Assembly (NCBI GenBank): GCA_002095305.1
Contig: MIEI01000048.1
Span: forward strand, 1-36,447
From: Pantoea brenneri
GTDB lineage: Bacteria; Pseudomonadota; Gammaproteobacteria; Enterobacterales; Enterobacteriaceae
DNA length: 36,447 nucleotides
Reading direction: 5' to 3'
The position numbers and the translations under genes are program-made. The notes under the pieces are model-generated. The model searched no databases and had not been told where the DNA came from. It saw only the letters and a program-made list of their open reading frames with translations. This document shows, one piece after another, positions 18,644-25,584 of this stretch. Each line of letters begins with the position of its first letter. The stretch's first letter is position 1.

Positions 18644-18692
18644 ATAACCGGCATAAGATGCGAATATCTTGTGACTGATAAACAACGGTTAT
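18644..18692. promoter_or_regulatory. Nested palindromes in the abgA-abgR intergenic region, probable AbgR site
   Basis: An outer inverted repeat (ATAACCG 18644-18650 and CGGTTAT 18686-18692) encloses an inner one (AAGAT-N6-ATCTT, 18655-18670). The 115-base divergent promoter region of a LysR-type system is where such dyads bind the regulator. Assignment to AbgR is inferred from position. Confidence 0.5.
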
Positions 18693-18702
18693 CACAAAAT
18701 CT

Positions 18703-19602
18703 ATGTCTGCCAACCTCAAGCTTCACCAGCTGCGCGCCTTTGTCGATGTGGCGCGTCAGGGCAGTATCCGCGCGGCGAGCCGTCTTTCCGGGCTTTCTCA
18801 GCCAGCATTAACCAAAGCGATCCAGGAGCTGGAGCGTGAACTTGGCGCGCGGCTGTTTATCCGCCGTCAGCAGGGCGTGGTCTTAACCGATATCGGTGAT
18901 AACTTTTTTCGTCATGCCAGTCTGGTACTGGCCGAGCTGCGGGTGGCGCAGGAGGATATTCAGCAGCGGCTGGGGCTGGGTGGCGGTCAGGTGAACATTG
19001 GCGTTGGCGGCAGCGTGGCACGCACCATCATGCCGCAGGTGATTAACCAGTTTCATCGCGAATACCCGCTGGTGAAGGTGCGCATCGTTGAAGGGCAACT
19101 GGTGTCGATGGTGCATGAACTGCGGCAGGGCGCGCTCGATTTCACCATCAATACTTACGATCAAAGCCACCTCGATCAGGAGCTGATGTATGAGCGAATG
19201 ATGGAGCGTGAGTACAAAGTGGTGGTGCGTAAGGGTCATCCGCTGGAAAAAGCCCGGTCGCTGGCGGCGTTGCAGCAGGCTGACTGGACCATGCCGACGC
19301 CCAAAGGCAGTTACTACCGCCTGCTGCACGATCTGTTCGACGAACGCGGCATGGCACCGAAAATCGTGGTGACCTGCGAGACCTTTATGGCCTGTACCAG
19401 CCTGGTGGCGCAAAGCGATTTCATCAGTATTTTATCGGTGGATGTGATCGACGATCCGATTCTCGGCCGGTCACTGGTGGCACTGACGCTGGATGAGCCG
19501 CTGCCCAAAGCGATCTTCTATCTGATTCAGCGTAAGGACACCGCGCTGACCCCGATGAGCAGTTATATGGCGCAGTTATTTCGCCGTTATTGCCAGCGCT
19601 GA
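18703..19602 (+). CDS. abgR: LysR-type regulator of the abg genes, AbgR
   Basis: A 299-residue LysR-type regulator. The N-terminal winged helix-turn-helix is in residues ~5-65 (LHQLRAFVDVARQGSIRAAS, LSQPALTKAIQELERELGARLF). The effector domain follows, with blocks shared with E. coli AbgR: QEDIQQR, GQVNIGVGGSVARTIMPQVI, FHREYPLVKVRIVEGQLVSM, ELRQGALDFTINTY, WTMPTPKGSYYRLL, IFYLIQRKDT. It is divergent from abgA-abgB, the standard arrangement for activation by AbgR. Confidence 0.88.
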   Translation: MSANLKLHQLRAFVDVARQGSIRAASRLSGLSQPALTKAIQELERELGARLFIRRQQGVVLTDIGDNFFRHASLVLAELRVAQEDIQQRLGLGGGQVNIGVGGSVARTIMPQVINQFHREYPLVKVRIVEGQLVSMVHELRQGALDFTINTYDQSHLDQELMYERMMEREYKVVVRKGHPLEKARSLAALQQADWTMPTPKGSYYRLLHDLFDERGMAPKIVVTCETFMACTSLVAQSDFISILSVDVIDDPILGRSLVALTLDEPLPKAIFYLIQRKDTALTPMSSYMAQLFRRYCQR

Positions 19603-19677
19603 CCGGCAGCGTTCTTTCATCGTCTACACTTGGTGTATTCGCGTAAACGTGAGTTCAACCCACAATCGGAGGTGACG

Positions 19678-20115
19678 ATGCAAGTCTGTCCATATCTGTT
19701 TCTCTATGGTCGCTGTGAAGAGGCAATTGAGTTTTACCTGCAGGCCACAGGCGGGAAACTGCTGGAGAAAATGACCTTTGGCGACATGCCAGAGCAGGGC
19801 GAGCAGGTAGGCGATCAATCTGCGCCGCCACAGCCGCCGGAAAAAATCATGCACGCACATCTGCGCATCGGTCAGGGAGAATTGATGCTGAGCGACGGAA
19901 ACACGCAGAAGCCGCCTGCGTCCGATCATGCCGGTTACGCGGTCAGCCTCGCCACTACTGACGCGGAACAGGGTAAAGCCTGGTTTGAGAAACTGTCAGT
20001 GGGCGGTAACGTGACGACCCCGTGGCAGGAGACGTTCTGGTCGAATGGCTTTGCGATGTTTATCGATAAGTTCGGCATTCCATGGCGCATCAACGTGGTG
20101 AAACCGCAGGAATAA
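19678..20115 (+). CDS. VOC/glyoxalase-fold protein, YjdN (PhnB) family
   Basis: A 145-residue vicinal-oxygen-chelate fold protein. YjdN-type motifs are visible: CPYLFLYGRCEEAIEFYLQA, MTFGDMP, AHLRIGQGELMLSDG, GKAWFEKLSVGGNVTTPWQETFW and FGIPWRINVVKP. The E. coli relative YjdN is 147 residues; members often lack metal-dependent lyase residues and their function is unknown. A strong ribosome-binding site (GGAGGTGACG) precedes ATG 19678, which rules out the longer frame from 19630. Likely monocistronic. Confidence 0.85.
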   Translation: MQVCPYLFLYGRCEEAIEFYLQATGGKLLEKMTFGDMPEQGEQVGDQSAPPQPPEKIMHAHLRIGQGELMLSDGNTQKPPASDHAGYAVSLATTDAEQGKAWFEKLSVGGNVTTPWQETFWSNGFAMFIDKFGIPWRINVVKPQE

Positions 20116-20133
20116 TGGTGTGGTTTAGCCGAT

Positions 20134-20160
20134 CGGCGCCGGCAACAGCGGCGCCGTTTT
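20134..20160 (+). terminator. Rho-independent terminator after YjdN-like gene
   Basis: CGGCGCCG at 20134-20141 and 20149-20156 form an 8-bp GC-rich stem with a 7-base loop, followed by TTTT. Confidence 0.85.
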
Positions 20161-20206
20161 CAGCTCACAGTCACAACGGCCAGCTTTGCAGCCAGCCGCG
20201 TGCTCA

Positions 20207-21073
20207 TCAGAAGTTGTAACCCGCCACCAGGTAGTAACCCCAGCCGGTCGATTTCACTTCAAACGGACCGTTGCCGAAGTTCAGCTCCTGCCCATCCGCC
20301 CACTGACCGCCATTGTGGAAGTAACGCGCCACGGCAGAGAAGTGCCAGTGATCGTAACCCAGTGACAGAATGTGGCTGGAGGCGATGGAGTTGCTGGTGC
20401 GCGACGACCCGCCTTTCTCGTTGAGATCGGAGCCCCAGTCAAAGTTGGTGAAGCCCACATAGCCAAGATTACCGCCCCACAGCGTGGTGATCGGCACGAA
20501 ATATTTCACCTTGAAGCGATAGCCATCCCAGCTGTTTTCATTCGCGGCGCCGTAGTTTTCCCACTGGTATTTGGCATAGACGTTCAGTGACAGGCCGACA
20601 TCGCTGTGGGTATCGATATCGGTACCCAGGCCCATATACCAGGTGTTCTGGCGGTTATCGCTGTTGCGGCCCATGTCGTAGATGTAATTGTTGGCGAAGT
20701 ACCACTCTTTGAACGGACCAAACGCCAGACTGGTGCCGGTCAGTTTGTCGATTGAGAAGCGCGGTTCAATCTCCATAAACATCGGGGAACCGTGGTCAAA
20801 AATCCCGTTGGCGTTGCTGTTACCTACGCCGAAGAAGTTGGTCAGATCGAGATAACCGTAAAAATCGAACCAGTCTTTTTTGGCAAACGCTTCATATTCC
20901 AGATAAACGTCGTTGTTGAACTGTGGTCCAAAGCGCGTGTGGTAGCTGCCCACCACGTTTACGCTCTGATGCCACCAGTCGGACAGGTATTGCGGATCGC
21001 TATCAGCGGCTTGCGCAACACCTGTCCAGGAACATGCCAGCACGGCACCTGCTATCAACGTTTTGAATTTCAT
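20207..21073 (-). CDS. tsx: Nucleoside-specific outer-membrane channel Tsx
   Basis: A 288-residue outer-membrane beta-barrel that admits nucleosides and is a receptor for some phages and colicins in E. coli. The signal peptide is [22 protein letters not shown]. The mature part has the very conserved [68 protein letters not shown] and SIASSHIL blocks, and ends in GYNF with the terminal Phe required for barrel assembly. ATG 21073 gives a normal signal peptide; in-frame ATGs at 21079 and 21088 are possible but add little. CRP and CytR-like sites upstream agree with E. coli tsx control. Confidence 0.93.
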   Translation of the reverse strand: MKFKTLIAGAVLACSWTGVAQAADSDPQYLSDWWHQSVNVVGSYHTRFGPQFNNDVYLEYEAFAKKDWFDFYGYLDLTNFFGVGNSNANGIFDHGSPMFMEIEPRFSIDKLTGTSLAFGPFKEWYFANNYIYDMGRNSDNRQNTWYMGLGTDIDTHSDVGLSLNVYAKYQWENYGAANENSWDGYRFKVKYFVPITTLWGGNLGYVGFTNFDWGSDLNEKGGSSRTSNSIASSHILSLGYDHWHFSAVARYFHNGGQWADGQELNFGNGPFEVKSTGWGYYLVAGYNF

Positions 21074-21242
21074 TATCATTAACCACATGCTTTTGACCGC
21101 TGCACAGCAGGCGCAGTCAGAGAGAAGTCGATCCCTGGGTGGGGAGTGAGTTAGTCAGGACAAAACAGCCGGTTTTCAGCTCGCGTAGCGTGCCTGCAAC
21201 ACAGCGATAGAAAATAGATTTTGCTCACGTTTGTCAAAAAGT

Positions 21243-21283
21243 GTTGCATTACAATTCAGTGAAAATGTGACGTGCTTCACAAT
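21243..21283. promoter_or_regulatory. CRP site and CytR-type octamer upstream of tsx
   Basis: TGTGACGTGCTTCACA (21266-21281) is an exact TGTGA-N6-TCACA CRP site. GTTGCATT at 21243-21250 equals the CytR recognition octamer and is 15 bases from it. E. coli tsx is controlled by CRP with CytR, so both sites are expected. They are 170-210 bases upstream of the tsx start. Confidence 0.7.
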
Positions 21284-21301
21284 AATGGCGATGATCGAAC
21301 G

Positions 21302-21332
21302 GAACCAGGCAACCGTTTACGTTGTCTGGTTC
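21302..21332. terminator. 12-bp inverted repeat between tsx control region and sensor kinase
   Basis: GAACCAGGCAAC (21302-21313) pairs with GTTGTCTGGTTC (21321-21332) with one G-T wobble, loop CGTTTAC. It is 18 bases beyond the stop of the minus-strand kinase gene, so it may end that transcript, but no T tract follows. Outer TGATC/GATCA bases extend the symmetry, so a protein-binding site is also possible. Confidence 0.5.
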
Positions 21333-21350
21333 GTGATCAAATGGGCGGGA

Positions 21351-22703
21351 TCAGGGAAAAGTGACGCGGACCTGCAAACCACAAATAGCACCCTGTGGCG
21401 TCAGACAATTGGAGAGGGCGACCTGAATCTGATGCTTCTGCGCGACGCTGCGCACAATCGATAAGCCGAGGCCGCTGCCCTGCGCTTTAACGTCAGGCGA
21501 ACGGGTGAAACGGTCAAAGGCGCGTTCAATAAATGCCTCCGGCATTCCCGGTCCGTTATCGACGATATCGACCACCGTCCGGCCCGCGACCCGATGCAGC
21601 AGAACATCCACCAGGCTCCCCTCCGGGGTGTGCAACATGGCGTTACCAATCAGGTTATCAAACAGGCTGCGCAGCTCAGATCGGCTGGCCTGCAGACGAT
21701 ACTGGGTCGAGCCATTAAAGCCGATATCGATGCCGCGTTTATCCGCTACTACCATTAGCTGCTCGATGCTCTCTTTCAGCAGATCTTCCAGTTCAATCTG
21801 CTCAATGCTGGCGACCACGCTTTGATCTTCCTGACGAGACACATTCAGCAACTGGGTCACCAGATGGCGGGTGCGCGTCACGCCTGCTTCGAGCTGACTG
21901 AACTGCCGGCTGGCCTCGCCAGGCTGAATATGCTGCCGCAGGTTCTCCAGCTGCAACGTGACAGCGGTGACCGGCGTACGCAGTTCGTGGGCGGCATCTT
22001 CCAGGAACTGCCGCTGGGATGACCAGGCTTCACGCAGCTTGTTCAGCAACGAGTTATACGCGGCGACCAGCGGCAGGATCTCATCCGGCAGCCCTTCGGG
22101 TGAGACATTGTGCGGATGATGCGTCTCCTGCGCTGCAATCTGCCGCGAGGCGACCTGCAGATCGCGAGTGATCTTGCGGACCACCAGCCAGATCACCAGC
22201 AGCGACAGCGGCATCATCAGGATCAACGGAATGATCGCCGACAGCGCCCGTTTTACCATCAGCGCTTTCATGTAGCTGAGGTTGTGCATCACCTGAATAG
22301 TCTTGATCTCACTGCCAGGCTGGCCCGGACGGGTGTAGATACGCCACTCACAGTCATCACAGTGTCCTACGTCGACATCACGATAACCGCGCTGAGTTTG
22401 CAGCGGCGCGTGCAGTTCCGGCCACGAGCTGGCGCGCAGTCGGCCCTGGCTATCCCACAGCTGAACCACAAAGGCGCTTTTCGCTTTGTCAGGCGTAATC
22501 ATCGGTGACAGCGCCGGCATCTGTTTGTTGGTAGACCAGGCATCAGCGATTTTTGACAGCTGATCGTCCTTCATGGTGCCTACCATGTCGCCGTAGCAGC
22601 TGAAGAAATACCAGGTGACGCCGCCGATCATCAGCAGATGAATAATCAGCAGCGTACTGAGTAATTTATTGCGCAATGAGCGCATAAAGGGGAACGATTT
22701 CAT
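21351..22703 (-). CDS. Two-component sensor histidine kinase
   Basis: A 450-residue membrane kinase. Transmembrane helix 1 lies near residues 15-35, a periplasmic domain follows to ~150, and helix 2 is near 154-175. Then come the HAMP-like linker, the H-box FLEDAAHELRTP with phospho-acceptor His239, the N-box LFDNLIGNAMLHTP, the G1 motif VDNGPGMP and the G2 motif GSGLGLSIVRSVA. The periplasmic domain has a cysteine pair (C115, C118 in HCDDCEW) that could form a disulfide or bind metal. The start ATG overlaps the regulator stop (ATGA), so the two are translationally coupled. Signal and target genes are not known; the architecture is of the PmrB/QseC/TctE type, and I do not assign one. Confidence 0.88.
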   Translation of the reverse strand: MKSFPFMRSLRNKLLSTLLIIHLLMIGGVTWYFFSCYGDMVGTMKDDQLSKIADAWSTNKQMPALSPMITPDKAKSAFVVQLWDSQGRLRASSWPELHAPLQTQRGYRDVDVGHCDDCEWRIYTRPGQPGSEIKTIQVMHNLSYMKALMVKRALSAIIPLILMMPLSLLVIWLVVRKITRDLQVASRQIAAQETHHPHNVSPEGLPDEILPLVAAYNSLLNKLREAWSSQRQFLEDAAHELRTPVTAVTLQLENLRQHIQPGEASRQFSQLEAGVTRTRHLVTQLLNVSRQEDQSVVASIEQIELEDLLKESIEQLMVVADKRGIDIGFNGSTQYRLQASRSELRSLFDNLIGNAMLHTPEGSLVDVLLHRVAGRTVVDIVDNGPGMPEAFIERAFDRFTRSPDVKAQGSGLGLSIVRSVAQKHQIQVALSNCLTPQGAICGLQVRVTFP

Positions 22704-23359
22704 ATCGCCGGCACCCGCCAGCCCAGCCCGCGGACGTTACGAATCGCGTCGTTATCCAGTTTGCGCCGCATCCCGTGGATCAGCACATCGACCGCGTTGC
22801 TGCTCACTTCGTCGCCCCAGCCGTAAATGCGATTCTCCAGCTGCTCGCGAGAAAGAATGGCACCCGGACGCTCCAGCAAAGCATACAGCAGGGCGTATTC
22901 ACGTGCGGTCAGCTGCTCGCGCTGGCCCTTATAGAGCACTTCGCGCGTCATCATATCCAGCTGTACGTCGCCACTGCCGAGAAGCGAGTCGGCCGCACCG
23001 TGGCGACGTCGGGTAATCGCCCGCATCCGGGCCAGCACTTCCTGTAAATCGAACGGTTTAAGCAGGTAATCGTCAGCACCGCTGTCGAGCCCCTGCACCC
23101 GCTGCGCCACAGTATCGCGCGCCGTCAGAATCAGTACCGGCGTGGAATCGCCGCGCCCGCGCGCCCGGCGCAGCACCTGCAATCCATCATCACGCGGCAA
23201 GCCGAGATCCAGCAACACGCAGCTGTAGCCGCCTTCGCTCCAGGCGTTATGGGCATAAACGCCATCGCGTACCCAATCCACCGACCAGCCCGCGCCCTCT
23301 AAAGCCTGCTGCAGGTTCGCGCCGATCATTTCATCATCTTCAACCAATAACACGCGCAT
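22700..23359 (-). CDS. OmpR/PhoB-family response regulator
   Basis: A 219-residue DNA-binding response regulator, partner of the kinase downstream. The receiver domain (residues 1-115) has the acidic pocket D8/D9, phospho-acceptor D51 (CVLLDLGLP), T79 and K101 (LLKPFD). The winged-helix domain (~125-219) contains LTAREYALLYALLERPG, ENRIYGWGDEVSSNAVDVLI and ends RNVRGLGWRVPAI. A GAGGAGAT box precedes ATG 23359. The QseB/PmrA/TctD group is closest by eye. Confidence 0.9.
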   Translation of the reverse strand: MRVLLVEDDEMIGANLQQALEGAGWSVDWVRDGVYAHNAWSEGGYSCVLLDLGLPRDDGLQVLRRARGRGDSTPVLILTARDTVAQRVQGLDSGADDYLLKPFDLQEVLARMRAITRRRHGAADSLLGSGDVQLDMMTREVLYKGQREQLTAREYALLYALLERPGAILSREQLENRIYGWGDEVSSNAVDVLIHGMRRKLDNDAIRNVRGLGWRVPAI

Positions 23360-23419
23360 GGCTGATCTCCTCTGGAAAGATGGGAGCAGTTTAAGCCCGG
23401 ATAGTTAGCACAGAATTAT

Positions 23420-23733
23420 CCGCCGTCATACTTCGCGCCACAGCGGCGTTGGCTGCATTTACTCACCTCAGTCACTGACTGATGTCAGCTCCTGGGGATT
23501 CGCGCATTTGCCGCCTTGCTGTAGCACGAATTATTTTGGCGGAAACCGTCTTCATACTTCGCGCCACAGCGGCGTTGGCTGCACTTTTTCGCCCTGGTCA
23601 CTTCCGCCGTCATACTTCGTACTACAGCCGCGTTGGCTGCATTTACTCACCTCAGTCACTTCCGCCTTCGTACTTCGCGCTACAGCAGCGTGGCTGCATT
23701 GGTCGGCTTGCTGCAACGTGAATTACTCTGGCG
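23420..23733. repeat. Cluster of four palindromic-element copies, three at 58-bp spacing
   Basis: A unit beginning CATACTTCGCGCCACAGCGG occurs at 23427, 23553, 23611 and (as CGTACTTCGCG...) at 23669. The first copy is about 126 bp long, and its ends (from 23420, CCGCCG..., and to ~23542, ...AATTATTTTGGCGG) are imperfect inverted repeats. Copies 2 and 3 are cut to exactly 58 bp. Copy 4 has an internal deletion but regains a right end (GAATTACTCTGGCG, ~23733). It resembles the dispersed intergenic palindromic repeats known in several Enterobacterales, but I cannot name the family. Open frames across it are repeat-derived. Confidence 0.8.
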
Positions 23734-23913
23734 TTATTTAACACAAATTTGCCTGACGGACCCGGGCGTGACTTAACGCAAATTATTTAAATTCTGGCCG
23801 CTATGGCTTAACGAATAATAGTTAAATCGACGCTGGCGTGATTTAACACAAATTATTTTACCGGAGGGCCGGTGTTACTTAACGCTTATTATTCAGGCGG
23901 GTTGCTGTTGTTA
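23730..23913. repeat. Degenerate 35-bp tandem repeat, five units
   Basis: TTAAC recurs at 23738, 23773, 23808, 23843 and 23879, so the period is 35, 35, 35 and 36 bases. The surrounding consensus is roughly GGCGTGAYTTAACRCAAAT followed by TATT, best in units 2 and 4, with GC-rich spacers. There is no coding potential. It directly abuts the palindromic-element cluster. Confidence 0.75.
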
Positions 23914-23955
23914 CCTGGCGGATAAACGCTAGCCGCAGGCCCGAATCTGGCGGTT

Positions 23956-23984
23956 GCTAATTCTGCGCTAATTTTCTGCTAATT
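23956..23984. promoter_or_regulatory. Three GCTAATT boxes phased at 11 bp, upstream of MarA/SoxS-like gene
   Basis: GCTAATT occurs at 23956-23962, 23967-23973 and 23978-23984, with an exact 11-base period (about one helical turn). The last box is ~64 bases before the start of the AraC-type gene at 24048. This is the form of a cooperative activator or repressor site on one face of DNA. Confidence 0.55.
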
Positions 23985-24047
23985 AAGGGATAAATTTAAC
24001 CGGGTAAAGTGGGTTCACTGCACATCAGCGTAAACCAGGAGGAACCC

Positions 24048-24416
24048 ATGAATCAGCGCGAGTTTATTCGCAGTTTGCTGGAATGGATAGAGAACAATCT
24101 AGGACACGATCTGCATCTGGATGAGGTGGCGCGCCGCTCTGGCTATTCCCGCTGGCACCTGCAACGGCTGTTTCGCCAGCATACCGGATTTTCACTGGCT
24201 GAATATATTCGCCAGCGGCGATTAACTGAATCTGCGCTGACGTTGCTGAGCAGCAATGAAGCGATATTGCAGGTCGCCATGAACTACGGGTTCGATACCC
24301 AGCAAGCCTATACCCGCACCTTCAAAAACTATTTTATGGTGACGCCAGGCCAGTTGCGCCGCCAGCGGCGGGTGGAGCCGGATCGGTTACTGTTTCCACT
24401 GGCCATGGCCAGTTGA
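24048..24416 (+). CDS. Small AraC-family activator, MarA/SoxS/RamA/Rob-like
   Basis: A 122-residue protein that is all double helix-turn-helix with no sensor domain. Motifs: RSLLEWIENNLGHDLHLDEV, RRSGYSRWHLQRLFRQHTG, AEYIRQRRLTESALTLL and the second-HTH/core YGFDTQQAYTRTFKNYF-VTPGQLRR. It aligns by eye with MarA, SoxS, RamA and the N-terminal half of Rob, which activate efflux and stress genes. Rob is longer; size favours the MarA/SoxS/RamA group. AGGAGGAAC just before ATG 24048 is a very strong ribosome-binding site. It is followed on the same strand by a LysR gene and an MdtG-like efflux pump, a possible target. Confidence 0.85.
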   Translation: MNQREFIRSLLEWIENNLGHDLHLDEVARRSGYSRWHLQRLFRQHTGFSLAEYIRQRRLTESALTLLSSNEAILQVAMNYGFDTQQAYTRTFKNYFMVTPGQLRRQRRVEPDRLLFPLAMAS

Positions 24417-24426
24417 GGCCCGCGAT

Positions 24427-24460
24427 GACCTTCCCGCCAGGTGAAAAGCGCGGGAAGGTC
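24427..24460. terminator. Hairpin after MarA/SoxS-like gene
   Basis: GACCTTCCCGC (24427-24437) and GCGGGAAGGTC (24450-24460) form an 11-bp perfect stem with a 12-base loop, 11 bases after the stop. There is no T tract, so it is a weak terminator or an mRNA-end structure. Confidence 0.5.
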
Positions 24461-24577
24461 GATGCGCGTCGCGCCGCTGTCTGATTTCCCCCTTCTTTTT
24501 TGCCGATCCGTCGCCGTAAGCTGCCCCGAACATGCTAGTTTGATGCCAGAATCCTCAGGCTATCGGAGCGGTAACGC

Positions 24578-25474
24578 ATGGAAAACAGTGCCAATTTAAC
24601 CGCCATGCTGGTGTTTGCGCGGGTGGTGGAACTCCAGAGTTTCAGTGAGGCGGCGCGAGCACTCGGCTGGTCCAAATCCCATGTCAGCCGGGAAATTGCC
24701 CGACTGGAGCTGCGGCTGGGCATCCGGCTGTTGCAGCGCACCACCCGGCGGCTGGCACTGACCGAACTCGGCCAGGCTTACTATCCCTACTGCGTACGCA
24801 TGCTGGCGGAAGTGCAGCGGGCCGATGCGTTTGTTCAGCAGCTGCATCAGCAACCGGCCGGTAATGTGCGGCTGCAGGCCCCGGTGACTTACGGCTGTCA
24901 GTGTGTGGTGCCGGTGCTTAATCGCTTTCTGCGTCGTCACCTGCATATCAACGTTGATCTGGATCTGACCGATCGTAATCGCGATACGCTGGACGATCAG
25001 ATCGATGTGGCGATCGTCATTCGATCCCGGCCCCCGCAGCAGGGCAATTTCCGCGTGCTAAGCGATATTGAGTGGGGCCTGTATGCGGCACCGGGTTATC
25101 TGGCGCAGCGGCCTGCCATCGAACATCCTGAGATGTTGCCGCGCCACGATCTGCTGCTGTTTCACGGGCCGGCACACACCGCCGCGCTGCCGTTCCGGCG
25201 TGACAAGCAGCGGCTGGCGCTGGATGTCCGCAGCCGTTTTCGCGCCAACAACAGCATGGCGCTGCTGAACGCGGCGCTGGCGGGCAGCGGCATCGCCTAT
25301 CTGCCTTCCTATATGGCGCAGGAGGCGGTGAGCCGGGGTGATATTCAGCAGCTGCTGCCGGAATGGCAGATGGATCGGCTTCAGAGCTATCTGCTGCTGC
25401 GTGAGACGCTGCAACCCGCTTCGCCGGTCAGTTTATTATGCGATACGCTGATCGCGGCGCTGGCCAGCGCCTGA
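24578..25474 (+). CDS. LysR-type transcriptional regulator
   Basis: A 298-residue LysR-type regulator of the CrgA/AaeR-like branch. The N-terminal winged helix-turn-helix is at residues ~8-65 (MLVFARVVELQSFSEAARAL, WSKSHVSREIARLELRLGIR, LLQRTTRRLALTELG). The effector domain starts near residue 90 (GNVRLQAPVTYGCQCVVPVL) and includes DVAIVIRSRPPQQG and GSGIAYLPSYMAQEAVSRGD. The target is unknown; the MdtG-like pump 110 bases downstream on the same strand and the palindromes between them suggest control of that gene. Confidence 0.85.
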   Translation: MENSANLTAMLVFARVVELQSFSEAARALGWSKSHVSREIARLELRLGIRLLQRTTRRLALTELGQAYYPYCVRMLAEVQRADAFVQQLHQQPAGNVRLQAPVTYGCQCVVPVLNRFLRRHLHINVDLDLTDRNRDTLDDQIDVAIVIRSRPPQQGNFRVLSDIEWGLYAAPGYLAQRPAIEHPEMLPRHDLLLFHGPAHTAALPFRRDKQRLALDVRSRFRANNSMALLNAALAGSGIAYLPSYMAQEAVSRGDIQQLLPEWQMDRLQSYLLLRETLQPASPVSLLCDTLIAALASA

Positions 25475-25498
25475 TTGTTGCAATACAGCAACAATCAG
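25471..25498. promoter_or_regulatory. 11-bp perfect inverted repeat overlapping the lysR stop codon
   Basis: CTGATTGTTGC (25471-25481) and GCAACAATCAG (25488-25498) flank AATACA. The left arm contains the lysR stop codon. No T tract follows. It may be a terminator-like 3' hairpin or an operator (T-N11-A type symmetry) for the downstream pump. Confidence 0.5.
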
Positions 25499-25520
25499 CG
25501 CCACAAAGTAACTATGGCGC
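25498..25520. promoter_or_regulatory. Second dyad in the lysR-pump gap
   Basis: GCGCCA (25498-25503) and TGGCGC (25515-25520) are separated by 11 bases and directly adjoin the preceding palindrome, in the probable promoter of the MdtG-like gene. Confidence 0.35.
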
Positions 25521-25584
25521 TACCACTGTTGTTATCTGACGCGCCTGGTTAGCCTGTATCCCTGATTAATGACGGGATATCTTT

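Noticed and set aside
23482..23741. Overlapping plus-strand ORFs of 77-79 residues
   Set aside because: They lie wholly inside the palindromic-element cluster and their repeated peptides come from the DNA repeats; no ribosome-binding site.
23730..23984. Regular 35-bp spacing considered as a CRISPR array
   Set aside because: The repeated part is short and degenerate, there are no uniform spacers, and no cas genes are present.
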